Shown: positions 47,694-56,767, numbered from the stretch's first letter. The stretch is DNA of 64,000 nucleotides from Paracandidimonas soli (GCF_004342005.1 NZ_SMBX01000002.1:124001-188000), one strand, 5' to 3'. The notes: generated by a model not told the origin, from the letters alone. Numbers and translations: made by a program.

Positions 47694-48656
47694 ATGCGTG
47701 CGCCTTCGATTTTTTCCCTTCCTCCCGCAAGTACGGACGAGCAGCGGCTTGCGCGCCGTCACATGCTGGCGCGGCTGAGCCTGGCCTGGCTTGCTGCCAT
47801 GCAGGTCATGATGTTCGCCTTCCCCGGCTACCTGCGCGAATACGAAACCAATCTGGACAACCGGCTGATGCTGGACCAGGCCGTATTCATCATGAACTGG
47901 ATCAGCTTCGCCCTGACCATGCCGGTCATGGTCTATTGCGCATGGCCCATCTGGGGCGGGGCGCTGCGCCGGATGCTGCAGGGTGGTGTCAGCATGGACG
48001 TTCCCGTTGCCCTGGGCATCGCGGCGGCTTTCCTGCCCAGCGCCTACGCCACCATGATCGGCTACGGGGAGGTCTACTTCGAGTCGGTCTGCATGTTCGT
48101 GGCCTTCCTGTTGACGGCAAGGTACCTGGAATACAGCGCCCGCGTGACATCCGGGCTTGCCGGCAGGCATCCCGTGCTGGCCGGCCTGCGCGAAAGGCTG
48201 TCCGCCAGCGCCAACAAGGTGGCGTTCTGGTTCGTGGTGATCCAGCTGGCGCTGGCGGTTGCCGTGGGCCTGGCATGGTATGTGCTGGATCCGGCGCATG
48301 CCCTCCCGGTCACGGTGGCGCTGTTCGTCATGAGCTGTCCCTGTGCCATGTCCATGTCCGTGCCCACGGCGCTTGCCGCATCCGATGCCGCATTGCTGCG
48401 CCGGGAGTCGCCATCCGACGCCGAAGTCGAGGCCGTGGCCAGGGCGGGGCAGCGTGTGGCGCGCCAGAACCTGTACGGCTCCATCGCCTGGCACCTCCTC
48501 ATGACCCCGCTGGCTGCCATCGGGCTGGTGCAGCCCTGGCTTGCCACGGTATCCATGCTGGTTTCCTCGCTGGCGGTCGCGGCGAACGCCTGGTGGCTCT
48601 ACCGCCAGCTGATCAGCCAGGACGGAGAAGGCGGCCTGCAGGCGGTGGCAGCCTGA
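47694..48656 (+). CDS. Domain-reduced CcoI/FixI-like protein (membrane part of copper P-type ATPase only)
   Basis: CcoI normally is an ATPase of about 750-800 residues that delivers copper to cbb3 oxidase. This 320-residue protein keeps the CcoI-like helices in order: LSLAWLAAMQVMMFAFPGYL, then SFALTMPVMVYCAWPIW, GVSMDVPVALGIAAAFLPSA (Met101), GYGEVYFESVCMFVAFLLTARYLE, the helix with the SCPCAM copper site (Cys215, Cys217) and the last pair around LVQPWLATVSMLVSSLAVAANA. The actuator domain (TGE) is reduced to about 20 residues, and the whole phosphorylation/nucleotide domain (DKTGT, GDGxND) to about 25. The N-terminal metal-binding domain is also absent. Both deletions are in frame with no stop, so this looks like a stable short protein. 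ATP-driven transport is impossible. Confidence 0.85.
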   Translation: MRAPSIFSLPPASTDEQRLARRHMLARLSLAWLAAMQVMMFAFPGYLREYETNLDNRLMLDQAVFIMNWISFALTMPVMVYCAWPIWGGALRRMLQGGVSMDVPVALGIAAAFLPSAYATMIGYGEVYFESVCMFVAFLLTARYLEYSARVTSGLAGRHPVLAGLRERLSASANKVAFWFVVIQLALAVAVGLAWYVLDPAHALPVTVALFVMSCPCAMSMSVPTALAASDAALLRRESPSDAEVEAVARAGQRVARQNLYGSIAWHLLMTPLAAIGLVQPWLATVSMLVSSLAVAANAWWLYRQLISQDGEGGLQAVAA

Positions 48657-48690
48657 TGCGCGCCGTTCCGCCGTCCAGGAAGGAGGGGCC

Positions 48691-48891
48691 ATGCTGGCAA
48701 TGAGCCTGTTGCTGCCGCTGTCTTTTCTGTTCGTCCTGCTCATCGGCGCGGCCTTGTGGTGGGCCATTTTCTCGGGGCAGTTCGACGATGTCCAGCGCCA
48801 CGGAGAGTCTATCCTGGATGACGACGATTCCGGGCAGTCCGATTCCGGCTGGCCGGGCGACTCGGGGAAGCAGCCTCCCGGTGGAACGTAA
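48691..48891 (+). CDS. ccoS: cbb3 oxidase maturation protein CcoS
   Basis: A 66-residue protein with one N-terminal membrane helix (LLLPLSFLFVLLIGAALWWAIF) then SGQFDDVQRHGESILDDDD, the CcoS signature. CcoS is needed for cofactor loading of cbb3 oxidase. GGAGGGG stands before the ATG. The acidic C-terminal tail is longer than average. Confidence 0.93.
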   Translation: MLAMSLLLPLSFLFVLLIGAALWWAIFSGQFDDVQRHGESILDDDDSGQSDSGWPGDSGKQPPGGT

Positions 48892-48950
48892 TGAGATTGT
48901 AGTTTTTTTGCTTTTGTTGTTTTGATATGCATATTCCCCTTCTGCCAGTC

Positions 48951-48992
48951 TTGATCCATATCAAGGTTGCTGGAAGGGATGTGCAGGATAAT
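48951..48992 (+). promoter_or_regulatory. FNR box and -10 element for ccoNOQP
   Basis: Perfect FNR site TTGATCCATATCAA (48951-48964) with -10 GATAAT (48987-48992), predicted start near 48999, giving the class II distance of about 41.5. The leader to the ccoN ATG is then about 41 bases. The FNR-type regulator gene lies in the same locus (54603-55358). Confidence 0.9.
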
Positions 48993-49039
48993 TTATGGCG
49001 GCGTTATGATCGCTGATTATTTGTTTTTGGGGGAATCTC

Positions 49040-50524
49040 ATGGGCACTTCCGATACCGTCGGAAAAAACGCCGAAGTCTTCAACTACGGGGTGGTGCGGC
49101 AGTTCGCCATCATGACCGTGGTCTGGGGCATAGTCGGCATGGCGGTTGGCGTACTGATCGCGGCTCAGCTCATCTGGCCTGAGCTCAATTTCAATACGCC
49201 CTGGCTGAGCTACGGACGCCTGCGTCCGCTGCACACCAATGCAGTCATCTTTGCATTCGGCGGCAGCGCACTGTTCGCTACGTCCTATTATGTCGTCCAG
49301 CGCACCTGTCAGGCCAGGCTGTTCTGCGACAAGCTGGCGGCCTTCACATTCTGGGGCTGGCAAATCGTCATCGTCGCGGCGGCCATCACGCTGCCGATGG
49401 GTTTCACGACGACCAAAGAATACGCCGAGCTGGAATGGCCCATCGACATCCTCATCACGCTGGTCTGGGTCGCATACGCCATCGTGTTCTTCGGCACCAT
49501 CGTCAAGCGCCGGGTGCGCCATATCTACGTGGCCAACTGGTTCTTCGGCTCCTACATCCTGACCATCGCCGTCCTGCACATCTTCAATAACATCGAGCTG
49601 CCGGTTTCGATGTGGAAATCCTACTCGGCCTATGCCGGCGTGCAGGATGCCATGGTGCAGTGGTGGTACGGCCATAACGCCGTGGGCTTCTTCCTGACCA
49701 CCAGCTTCCTGGGCATGATGTACTACTTCATTCCCAAGCAGGCGGAGCGCCCCATCTACTCCTATCGCCTGTCGATCGTCCACTTCTGGGCGCTGGCGTT
49801 CACGTACATGTGGGCGGGTCCGCACCACCTGCTGTACACGTCGCTGCCCGACTGGACGCAATCGCTGGGCATGACCTTCTCGCTGATCCTGCTGGCGCCT
49901 TCCTGGGGCGGCATGATCAACGGCATCATGACGCTGTCGGGCGCATGGCACAAGCTGCGCACCGACCCTATCCTGAAGTTCATGGTGACCGCGCTGTCGT
50001 TCTACGGCATGTCGACCTTCGAGGGCTCCATGATGTCGATCCGTTCCGTGAACGCCCTGTCGCACTATACCGACTGGACGGTGGGCCACGTGCACTCCGG
50101 CGCGCTGGGCTGGGTCGCCATGATCACGTTCGGCTCGCTGTATTACCTCATTCCGCGCCTGTACGGCCGTGTCGAAATGGCAAGGCCGCGCCTGATCGAG
50201 CTGCATTTCTGGGTGGCCACGCTGGGCGTCGTGCTCTATATCGCCTCCATGTGGATCGCCGGCGTCATGCAGGGCCTGATGTGGCGCGCAGTCGGCGCCG
50301 ACGGCATGCTGACCTACAGCTTCGTCGAGGGGGTCAAGGCGACCTATCCGTTCTACATCATCCGTCTGTCGGGCGGCGTGCTCTTCCTGGCAGGCATCCT
50401 GATCATGGCATGGAACGTATATCTGACCGTCAAGGGCCAGGTCAAGGTCAACCCCGCCGTTCCGCTTCGCAACCCTGACGCACGCGATCCTTCGCTGGTC
50501 GGCCCCGCATCCGTGACTGCGTAA
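49040..50524 (+). CDS. ccoN: Cytochrome cbb3 oxidase catalytic subunit I
   Basis: A 494-residue heme-copper oxidase subunit with about twelve helices. Histidine ligands for the hemes and CuB appear in [46 protein letters not shown] and [13 protein letters not shown]. This is the oxygen-reducing, proton-pumping subunit of the high-affinity terminal oxidase used at low oxygen. Controlled by the FNR promoter upstream. Confidence 0.98.
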   Translation: MGTSDTVGKNAEVFNYGVVRQFAIMTVVWGIVGMAVGVLIAAQLIWPELNFNTPWLSYGRLRPLHTNAVIFAFGGSALFATSYYVVQRTCQARLFCDKLAAFTFWGWQIVIVAAAITLPMGFTTTKEYAELEWPIDILITLVWVAYAIVFFGTIVKRRVRHIYVANWFFGSYILTIAVLHIFNNIELPVSMWKSYSAYAGVQDAMVQWWYGHNAVGFFLTTSFLGMMYYFIPKQAERPIYSYRLSIVHFWALAFTYMWAGPHHLLYTSLPDWTQSLGMTFSLILLAPSWGGMINGIMTLSGAWHKLRTDPILKFMVTALSFYGMSTFEGSMMSIRSVNALSHYTDWTVGHVHSGALGWVAMITFGSLYYLIPRLYGRVEMARPRLIELHFWVATLGVVLYIASMWIAGVMQGLMWRAVGADGMLTYSFVEGVKATYPFYIIRLSGGVLFLAGILIMAWNVYLTVKGQVKVNPAVPLRNPDARDPSLVGPASVTA

Positions 50525-50534
50525 GGAGAGCAAC

Positions 50535-51191
50535 ATGAGCAATCACGAATCCAAGCGCTTTTCGCACGCCACGATCGAACGCAACACCGGACTGCTGATC
50601 ATCCTGAGCATCCTGGTTATATCGTTCGCCGGCCTGGTCCAGATCGTGCCGCTGTTTTTCCAGCACTCCACCACCCAGGCTGTCGAGGGCGTGGAGCCCT
50701 ACGATTCGCTGCGCCTGATCGGCCGCGACATCTACATCCGCGAAGGCTGTGTCGGCTGCCACTCGCAGCAGATCCGCATGCTGCAGTCCGAGGTGCAGCG
50801 CTACGGCCCGTACTCGCTGGCGGGAGAATCGGCCTTCGACCACCCCTTCCTGTGGGGCTCCAAGCGCACGGGTCCCGACCTGGCGCGCGTCGGCCAGCGC
50901 TACTCCGACGAATGGCATCGCATCCACCTGCGCGATCCACGCGCTGTGGTACCCGAGTCCAATATGCCCGCCTATCCCTGGCTGGCGAAGAACACGGTCG
51001 AAGGCACGAACGTACAGCGCCGCATGGAAGTCCTGCGCCAGCTGGGCGTGCCCTATACCGACGAGCAGATCGCCGCCGCTCCGGAAGCCCTGAAGGGCAA
51101 GACCGAGGAAGACGCGATCGTGGCGTACCTGCAGGGCCTGGGAGTCGCATCCCATGACGCTGCGGCCCGCTATATGGCAGGAGAAAAATGA
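50535..51191 (+). CDS. ccoO: Cytochrome cbb3 oxidase subunit II (monoheme cytochrome c)
   Basis: A 218-residue membrane-anchored cytochrome c with one N-terminal helix (residues about 19-42) and one heme site CVGCH (Cys72, Cys75, His76). The distal Met ligand is probably in ESNMPAYPW. It passes electrons from CcoP to CcoN. The stop overlaps the ccoQ ATG. Confidence 0.97.
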   Translation: MSNHESKRFSHATIERNTGLLIILSILVISFAGLVQIVPLFFQHSTTQAVEGVEPYDSLRLIGRDIYIREGCVGCHSQQIRMLQSEVQRYGPYSLAGESAFDHPFLWGSKRTGPDLARVGQRYSDEWHRIHLRDPRAVVPESNMPAYPWLAKNTVEGTNVQRRMEVLRQLGVPYTDEQIAAAPEALKGKTEEDAIVAYLQGLGVASHDAAARYMAGEK

Positions 51192-51364
51192 TCATGGCGC
51201 TTCTTAACGGAATTGTTACATTGATTGCGATGTTCACCTTTGGTGGCATCGTCTGGTGGGCGTTCTCTCGCGGTCGTGTCGAAGCCAATCGTGAGGCTTC
51301 CATGCTGCCGTTTGCGCTGCCTGATGAATCCCCCCGTGTTGAAAAAGAGGGTAGTCATGAGTGA
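51188..51364 (+). CDS. ccoQ: Cytochrome cbb3 oxidase small subunit IV
   Basis: A 58-residue protein with one membrane helix ([20 protein letters not shown]) and a polar tail, in the usual place between ccoO and ccoP. Start overlaps the ccoO stop by four bases and its end overlaps ccoP by eight. CcoQ stabilises the complex. Alternative start two codons later (51194). Confidence 0.93.
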   Translation: MIMALLNGIVTLIAMFTFGGIVWWAFSRGRVEANREASMLPFALPDESPRVEKEGSHE

Positions 51365-52283
51365 TTTTGTCAGTTCTTTCTGGAGCTACTTCATCAGCGC
51401 CATCGCGCTGGGGGGGATCGTCTGGTGCGTATGGCTGCTGTTCTCTCAGCGCGCCTGGCTGAAAAAGACCGTCGCGCAGGCGGAAGATACCGGCCACGTA
51501 TGGGACGGCGACCTTACCGAGCTCAACAATCCCGTGCCGCGCTGGTGGACGGTCATGTATCTGCTGCTGTGCGCTTTTGCGCTGGCCTACCTGTGGCTGT
51601 ATCCGGGCCTGGGCACCTACAAGGGGTGGCTGGGTTTCAGCTCGGCGGATCAGGTCCGCAGTGAGCAGGCAGCCCTGGCCGAGCGCATCCGTCCGGTATA
51701 CGAGCGCTATACGCAGATGCCCATCGACCAGATCGCCTCGGATGCTGAAGCGCGCGCCATCGGCCAGCGCCTGTTCCTGAACAGCTGTGCGCAGTGCCAC
51801 GGCTCGGATGCCCGCGGGGGCCCCAGCTTCCCCAACCTGACCGACGCCGACTGGCTGCATGGCGGCGAGCCCGAGCAGATCGAGCAGAGCATCGCCAAGG
51901 GCCGCCATGGCCTGATGCCTCCCTGGAAGGGCACGATCAGCCCGTCCGAGGCATCGGATATCGCGCAGTATGTGCGTTCGCTGTCCGGCCTGGCCGCCGA
52001 TGCACTGCGCGTCGTTCCCGGCAAGCGCGGCTTTGATACCTACTGCGTGGCCTGCCACGGAGCGGAAGGCAAGGGCAATCCCATGCTGGGCGCTCCCAAC
52101 CTGACGGATAACGTCTGGCTGCACGGCAGCAGCGAAGCCTCCATCGTGAACATCATCCTGAACGGCAAGGAAAACGTCATGCCGGCGCAAGAGCGCAATC
52201 TGACTCCCGAGCAGATCCGCCTGTTGACCGCATGGGTCTGGGGGCTGTCGCGCCAGGGCGGCGCGGCGCAGGCATCCAGGTAA
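51357..52283 (+). CDS. ccoP: Cytochrome cbb3 oxidase subunit III (diheme cytochrome c)
   Basis: A 308-residue protein. Its first helix (SFWSYFISAIALGGIVWCVWLLF) is followed by the N-terminal motif GHVWDGDLTELNNPVPRWW and a second helix. Two heme c sites are CAQCHG (Cys144, Cys147) and CVACHG (Cys230, Cys233). It accepts electrons from bc1 or soluble cytochrome c. Start ATG 51357 lies in the end of ccoQ. Confidence 0.97.
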   Translation: MSDFVSSFWSYFISAIALGGIVWCVWLLFSQRAWLKKTVAQAEDTGHVWDGDLTELNNPVPRWWTVMYLLLCAFALAYLWLYPGLGTYKGWLGFSSADQVRSEQAALAERIRPVYERYTQMPIDQIASDAEARAIGQRLFLNSCAQCHGSDARGGPSFPNLTDADWLHGGEPEQIEQSIAKGRHGLMPPWKGTISPSEASDIAQYVRSLSGLAADALRVVPGKRGFDTYCVACHGAEGKGNPMLGAPNLTDNVWLHGSSEASIVNIILNGKENVMPAQERNLTPEQIRLLTAWVWGLSRQGGAAQASR

Positions 52284-52300
52284 TCCATCACTGAGTTCCA

Positions 52301-52320
52301 CATGCCCGCCCCAGGGCATG
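52301..52320 (+). terminator. Small hairpin after ccoP
   Basis: Perfect 7-bp stem CATGCCC / GGGCATG with a 6-base loop, 18 bases after the ccoP stop, no T-run. It may separate ccoNOQP from ccoG or only stabilise the message end. The remaining gap to 52468 shows no gene. Confidence 0.4.
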
Positions 52321-52468
52321 ACTGCAGCGGCGATATCCTCAGCACATGGGCATATCGCCGTTGTCAATCTGGCGAATGCTCCTGACGACAGAAGGGTTAT
52401 TTCGCCATGCGGCTGCAGGCAGCCAATGCTGCAGCCAGTCTTTTTCGCAGAAACAGGGGCCAGAAGCC

Positions 52469-53992
52469 ATGAGTTCCGAGCAAGATCCATCGAACGCATT
52501 GCCGACGCAGCCAGAAGCCGCCGGAAAGCAGGATAATCCCGAAGTCCCAGCCTGGAGACCGCCAAAAATCACGAAGCCCAGGGGATCGTCTCCGCATGTC
52601 GAGAAGGCGCTGACCGATGTCCGCTCGAAGATCTATTCGCGCTCCGTGACGGGAATCTTTGCGCGCTGGCGTGTCATACTGGTCGTGCTGACGCAGGCGA
52701 TCTTCTACGGCCTGCCATGGATCAACTGGAACGGCAGGCAAGCGGTCCTGTTCGATCTGGCCGAGCGCAAGTTCTACCTCTTCGGCATGGTGATGTGGCC
52801 GCAGGACGTCATTTACCTTGCCGTCCTGCTGGTACTGTCCGCTTTTTCCCTGTTTCTGTTCACGGCAATGGCGGGGCGGCTGTTCTGCGGCTACGCCTGT
52901 CCCCAGACGGTCTACACCGAGATATTCATGTGGGTGGAGCGCAAGGTCGAGGGCGATCGTGTCGCCCGCATCCGGCTCGACGAGCAGCCATGGAGCCTGC
53001 GCAAGGTCCGCATCAAGGCCACCAAGCACATCCTGTGGATTCTGATCGCCTGGTGGACGGGCTCCACCTTCATCGGCTATTTCGCCCCGATCCGCGAACT
53101 GGGCATGGATCTCTTCACGCTGTCGCTGGGCCCCTGGCAGTGGTTCTGGATGGTTTTCTATGCCGTCGCCACCTGGGGCAACGCGGGCTTCCTGCGCGAG
53201 GCCGTCTGCAAATACATGTGCCCCTATGCGCGCTTCCAGAGCGTCATGGTCGACCATGATACGTTTGTCGTGACCTACGACCACGTCCGCGGCGAGCCCA
53301 GGGGAGGCCGGTCGCGCAAGATCGACCACAAAGAGGCAGGCCTTGGCGACTGCGTCGATTGCAGCCTGTGCGTCCAGGTTTGCCCGACCGGAATCGATAT
53401 CCGCGACGGCCTCCAATACATGTGCATCGGCTGCGGGGCCTGTGTCGACGTCTGCGACCAGGTCATGGACAAAATGAACTACGATAAGGGGCTGATACGC
53501 TATACCTCCGGCAGGGCGATCGAGGAACGCATGACGCAGTCCCAGGTCAGGAAGCGCATGCTGCGCCCGCGCGTCATCGTTTACATTGCCTTGCTCAGCC
53601 TGATCGCACTGGCGTTCGTGTATTCCCTTGCCACGCGCACGACCCTGAGAATGGACATCATCCGCGATCGGGGCGTGCTGGGCAGGGAAATCCCCGGCGG
53701 CCTGATCGAAAACGTCTATCGACTGCAGATGATGAACGCGGCCGAGGAGCCGGTGACGCTGACGCTGGGTGTCGAAGGCGCGCCCGGCCTGAGCATCTCT
53801 ACCGCCCAAGGCGAAGAGAAGAGCATCCGCCTGGAGGCCGCATCGAATGCGCTGGTGCCCGTCGTGGTGCGCGTCCCGGCGGGAGAGTTGGAGCCGGGCC
53901 TGCACGACATCGTCCTGCGCGTGGATTCGGACGAGAGTTCGGGGCCGGGCCGGAAGGTTCTGGAGAAAACCCGTTTCTACGTACCGCAGTAA
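52469..53992 (+). CDS. ccoG: Cytochrome c oxidase accessory protein CcoG (polyferredoxin-like)
   Basis: A 507-residue membrane iron-sulfur protein, reported to reduce Cu(II) during cbb3 oxidase assembly. Five or so helices, RLFCGYACPQTVYTEIFMWV, CKYMCPYARFQSVM, and two ferredoxin-type clusters CVDCSLCVQVCP and CIGCGACVDVC. The C-terminal 110 residues form a FixG-type Ig-like periplasmic domain. ATG 52469 is the start that matches the family; codons upstream are in frame but unlike it. Confidence 0.95.
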   Translation: MSSEQDPSNALPTQPEAAGKQDNPEVPAWRPPKITKPRGSSPHVEKALTDVRSKIYSRSVTGIFARWRVILVVLTQAIFYGLPWINWNGRQAVLFDLAERKFYLFGMVMWPQDVIYLAVLLVLSAFSLFLFTAMAGRLFCGYACPQTVYTEIFMWVERKVEGDRVARIRLDEQPWSLRKVRIKATKHILWILIAWWTGSTFIGYFAPIRELGMDLFTLSLGPWQWFWMVFYAVATWGNAGFLREAVCKYMCPYARFQSVMVDHDTFVVTYDHVRGEPRGGRSRKIDHKEAGLGDCVDCSLCVQVCPTGIDIRDGLQYMCIGCGACVDVCDQVMDKMNYDKGLIRYTSGRAIEERMTQSQVRKRMLRPRVIVYIALLSLIALAFVYSLATRTTLRMDIIRDRGVLGREIPGGLIENVYRLQMMNAAEEPVTLTLGVEGAPGLSISTAQGEEKSIRLEAASNALVPVVVRVPAGELEPGLHDIVLRVDSDESSGPGRKVLEKTRFYVPQ

Positions 53993-54005
53993 TGAGGATT
54001 TTTAG

Positions 54006-54245
54006 GTGAATACCATGAATGAGCAGGCGGAAGGCGGCAAGCCCTGGTGGCGCGAACCCTGGCCCTGGATCCTGATGGCGGGGCCGGCGGTTGCGATCGT
54101 CGGTTGCGCCATTACCATCGTGCTGGCGCTGGAAGGCTCGGGCTTCGAGTCCGTGAACGACGGCGGCACCAAGCGTGGGCTGGTTGTCACAAAAGAGCCG
54201 GTGAAAACGGACGCTTCCATCAAGGACCCGACATCTGTAGAATAA
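54006..54245 (+). CDS. Short CcoH/FixH-like protein
   Basis: A 79-residue protein beginning with a polar stretch, then KPWWREPWPWILMAGPAVAIVGCAI, which matches the Pro-Trp-Trp-x-x-Pro-Trp entry and single helix of FixH/CcoH. FixH proteins are usually about 150-170 residues with a periplasmic domain; here only about 35 residues follow the helix. It lies right after ccoG, the normal place for ccoH. Either a reduced CcoH or an unrelated short protein with the same start; the first is preferred. Confidence 0.72.
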   Translation: MNTMNEQAEGGKPWWREPWPWILMAGPAVAIVGCAITIVLALEGSGFESVNDGGTKRGLVVTKEPVKTDASIKDPTSVE

Positions 54246-54272
54246 CCCTGGTCACAATGCGGAATTAAGGCT

Positions 54273-54536
54273 ATGAATGGTCGTTTCCTGATGCGAGTGC
54301 TTTGGCCGTCTTTTCTGATGGCGGGAGTGACCGGGGCTGTCGTGTTCGCTCTCATCGATCCGTTGGACATACGGTTCCTGGGCCATCTTCAGACGGATGA
54401 CCGGCAGGTCGTCTATGCAGGGGGATTTTTCCTGTTCTGGATCATGGCGGCGATATCCAGCGCCCTGACGCTGCAGATCGGAAAGCCCTCAAAGACTGAC
54501 CGCAGCCCTTTGTTCGGCGACGACGAAGACGACTAA
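54273..54536 (+). CDS. Small two-helix membrane protein of the cbb3 locus
   Basis: An 87-residue protein with two membrane helices (about 11-29 and 47-67) and an acidic end (GDDEDD). TAAGG stands before ATG 54273; ATG 54291 is an alternative. I do not recognise a named family. Its place between ccoH-like and fnr, in the same direction as the cco genes, suggests a role in oxidase assembly or function, by context only. Confidence 0.75.
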   Translation: MNGRFLMRVLWPSFLMAGVTGAVVFALIDPLDIRFLGHLQTDDRQVVYAGGFFLFWIMAAISSALTLQIGKPSKTDRSPLFGDDEDD

Positions 54537-54602
54537 GCGCCGGATTTCCGGCGTGATGTGCGGCGGCATCCAGCCCGGACCTTGCGACGGGAGCGCGGCG
54601 GC

Positions 54603-55358
54603 TCAGTCCCCGCAGTCCGAGCCGGACAGGGCCTGCAGCGCCTGATAATCCAGCAGCTTGATTTCGCGCTGCTGTATCCGTATCAGACCTTCCCGTGCAA
54701 AGCGGGAAAAGAGGCGGCTGACGGTTTCCAGGGTCAGGCCAAGATAATTGCCGATTTCCTCGCGGCTCATGCGCAGGATGAAGTCCGTGGACGAATAGCC
54801 CAGCGCGGACAGGCGGTGCGACAAATTCAGAAGAAATGCCGCCAGGCGCTGCTCGGAGCGCAGCGAACCCAGGGACATGACCAGCCGGTGGGACCGATTG
54901 ATTTCCTTGCTCATCAACCTGCGGAACTGCTGCTGCAGGGACGGCATGTGCATGGACAGCCGGTCCATGTCTTCCAGGCGCATGACACAGACCTCCGAGT
55001 CTTCCAGCGCGATGGCGTGCGAAGTCTGCTCGTAATTCAGAAGGCCGTCCATCCCGATGAGCTCCCCGGGCAGCAGGAAGCCTGTGATCTGCACCTGGCC
55101 GGTCGCGTCTTCCAGTTGCGTCTTGATGGAGCCCGAGCGGATCGCGTAGATGGCCTCCGCATGGTCGCCCAGATGGAAGAGGGCGGACCCTTTGGACAGG
55201 CGGATGCGTTCCTTGATGAGTTCGTCCAGCTTGATGACATCGTTGTGGGACATGCCCACGGGCAGGCACAGCTCGTTCAGCATGCAGGTTGAACAGCGGG
55301 TTGATTCAGGCGAGATCGGTATTTTCTTTTGCATACTGGAGCTTTGGGGGACGGTCAT
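54603..55358 (-). CDS. fnr: FNR/CRP-family oxygen-sensing regulator (Btr/FNR)
   Basis: A 251-residue FNR-type activator. Oxygen-labile 4Fe-4S ligands: Cys22, Cys25, Cys31 in RCSTCMLNELCLPVG and Cys124 in SEVCVMRL. Cyclic-nucleotide-like beta roll, dimer helix, and recognition helix with ETVSRLF, the E-x-x-S-R pattern that reads TTGAT half-sites. It almost certainly drives the two FNR promoters of the adjacent cco genes. In Bordetella pertussis the homologue is called Btr. Start is uncertain: ATG 55358 or 55334; sequence further upstream does not look coding. Confidence 0.94.
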   Translation of the reverse strand: MTVPQSSSMQKKIPISPESTRCSTCMLNELCLPVGMSHNDVIKLDELIKERIRLSKGSALFHLGDHAEAIYAIRSGSIKTQLEDATGQVQITGFLLPGELIGMDGLLNYEQTSHAIALEDSEVCVMRLEDMDRLSMHMPSLQQQFRRLMSKEINRSHRLVMSLGSLRSEQRLAAFLLNLSHRLSALGYSSTDFILRMSREEIGNYLGLTLETVSRLFSRFAREGLIRIQQREIKLLDYQALQALSGSDCGD

Positions 55359-55632
55359 GAAGGGTGCTCTTACGTTCGGACATGCGCAGACAAGCTGCTG
55401 ATGAATGCTGCGTGGCTGCCATGCGCATGCGGCAGGATAGTTCCCGTTTTGTAACAACTGGGCTGGAAATGCGCAGCCCTGGCCCTTCTTCCACTGCGCC
55501 GTACCGGCTGTCCTGCTACCAGATAGCGGTGGAAACACGTTGGACGTACGTCAAGGATACTTGAAATCGATGGCGTGCACGCCTCTATTATAAGGAATTT
55601 GGAATAAATAATAGTGCATGTTATGCGAGTAA
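55359..55632. other. Upstream region of fnr, no gene seen
   Basis: No convincing coding frame. An AT-rich stretch around 55580-55630 may contain a promoter. No FNR box of the TTGAT-N4-ATCAA type was found here. Confidence 0.6.
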
Positions 55633-55830
55633 AGTACACGCTGCATGCAATCGTTTGCGTCTCGACTACGACTGTCCCGGAGCAGGGAAGCCGCCTTGCA
55701 ACGGAGCGACTGCCGGCGACTGAGGTCGGACAAGAAGACAGCAAGGTTCACCATCGATACACTGGTGGAAATGTTGAGCCGGGCAGGGAGGTCGGTTCGG
55801 CTGGCGATGGGCCGAGGACTGTTGGCCTGA
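55633..55830 (+). pseudogene. Remnant of a small HTH (XRE/HigA-like) protein, C-terminal part
   Basis: An open frame of 65 codons ending at TGA 55830 reads SRSREAALQRSDCRRLRSDK then KTARFTIDTLVEMLSRAGRSV. The end matches the xRFTIDxLVxMLxxxG wording of XRE-family antitoxin-like regulators, where this part follows the recognition helix. The first HTH helices and any start with a ribosome site are missing, an in-frame TAA lies just upstream, and no toxin gene is beside it. Most simply a 5'-truncated relic; a short real protein from ATG 55645 is the alternative. Confidence 0.4.
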
Positions 55831-56748
55831 TCAGGTACGAGGCTTTTCGCCCCAGTGCGTGAAGCCGCTGTAGCGTTCCTTCAACAGATCGATGAACGAC
55901 TTGACGCGCAAGGGCAGGTGGCGGCGTTCTGGAGTCAGCGCGAAAATCCCGTTGGGAGGGGCGGCGTATTCGTCCAATACCGTGACCAGCCTGCCGTCGC
56001 GGATGTCGTCATACACCTCCCACAAAGACCGCCACGACAGCCCGCATCCGGCCAGCGTCCATTCATGCAGCGAACTGCCGTCGCTGCAGGCCAGGTTGCC
56101 CTTGACGCGGATGGAGCTGACTCGTCCCTTGTGGCGCAGCAGCCAGCCCTTGCTCTGGTTGCCGCTGCCGTCAAATGACAGGCAGTTGTGCCGCAGCAGG
56201 TCGTCCGGCGTTTGCGGACGGCCGTGGCGTTCCAGGTAGGCGGGAGTGGCGACGATGACGCGGCGGTTGTCGGCCAGCCGGGTGCCTATATTTTGCGAGT
56301 CAGCCAGGTCGCCGATGCGGATGGCGCAGTCGTAGCGTTCCTCGATCAGGTCGACCAGGCGGTCACTGAGGTCCAGCGTGACTGTAACTTGTGGGTGCAG
56401 CGCAACGAATTCGGGCAGCAGCGGGGCCACGTGGCGCCGGCCAAAGCCCGCCGGGGCGCTGATGCGCAGGTGTCCGCTGGCCTCGGCGCTGCCCTGGGAA
56501 ATACGGGATTCCGTTTCCTTCAGCTCGCGCAGGATGCGCTGGGCCTCTTCGAACAGGATTTCGCCCTCGGAGGTGAGGGCGATGCGGCGCGTCGAGCGGG
56601 TCAGCAGCTTGATGCCCAGCCGGGATTCCAGCGCATCCATGCGCCTGCCTATCATGGCGGGGGCGACGCCCTCGGCGCGCGCGGCTGCCGACAGGCTGCC
56701 CAGCATGGCGACGGAAACGAAGCTTTCCAGTTGTTTGAAATGGCTCAT
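55831..56748 (-). CDS. LysR-family regulator (DmlR/AaeR-like)
   Basis: A 305-residue LysR-type regulator: [20 protein letters not shown] with the HTH near 17-55 and an effector domain containing [23 protein letters not shown], the wording of the large CrgA/DmlR branch. No metabolic operon is next to it; the nearest divergent gene is clpB, which has its own heat-shock promoter. Target unknown. Its stop abuts the end of the HTH remnant on the other strand. Confidence 0.92.
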   Translation of the reverse strand: MSHFKQLESFVSVAMLGSLSAAARAEGVAPAMIGRRMDALESRLGIKLLTRSTRRIALTSEGEILFEEAQRILRELKETESRISQGSAEASGHLRISAPAGFGRRHVAPLLPEFVALHPQVTVTLDLSDRLVDLIEERYDCAIRIGDLADSQNIGTRLADNRRVIVATPAYLERHGRPQTPDDLLRHNCLSFDGSGNQSKGWLLRHKGRVSSIRVKGNLACSDGSSLHEWTLAGCGLSWRSLWEVYDDIRDGRLVTVLDEYAAPPNGIFALTPERRHLPLRVKSFIDLLKERYSGFTHWGEKPRT

Positions 56749-56767
56749 GTCGCGGCTTCCGTGCAAC

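Noticed and set aside
48919-48938. Second FNR-like site before ccoN
   Set aside because: TTTGATATGCATATT has only one good half-site and is poorly placed; the perfect site at 48951-48964 explains regulation.
55614-55862. Alternative 82-codon frame in the fnr-lysR gap
   Set aside because: No family pattern and it crosses into the antisense lysR; the overlapping frame with RFTIDTLVEML is the better candidate.
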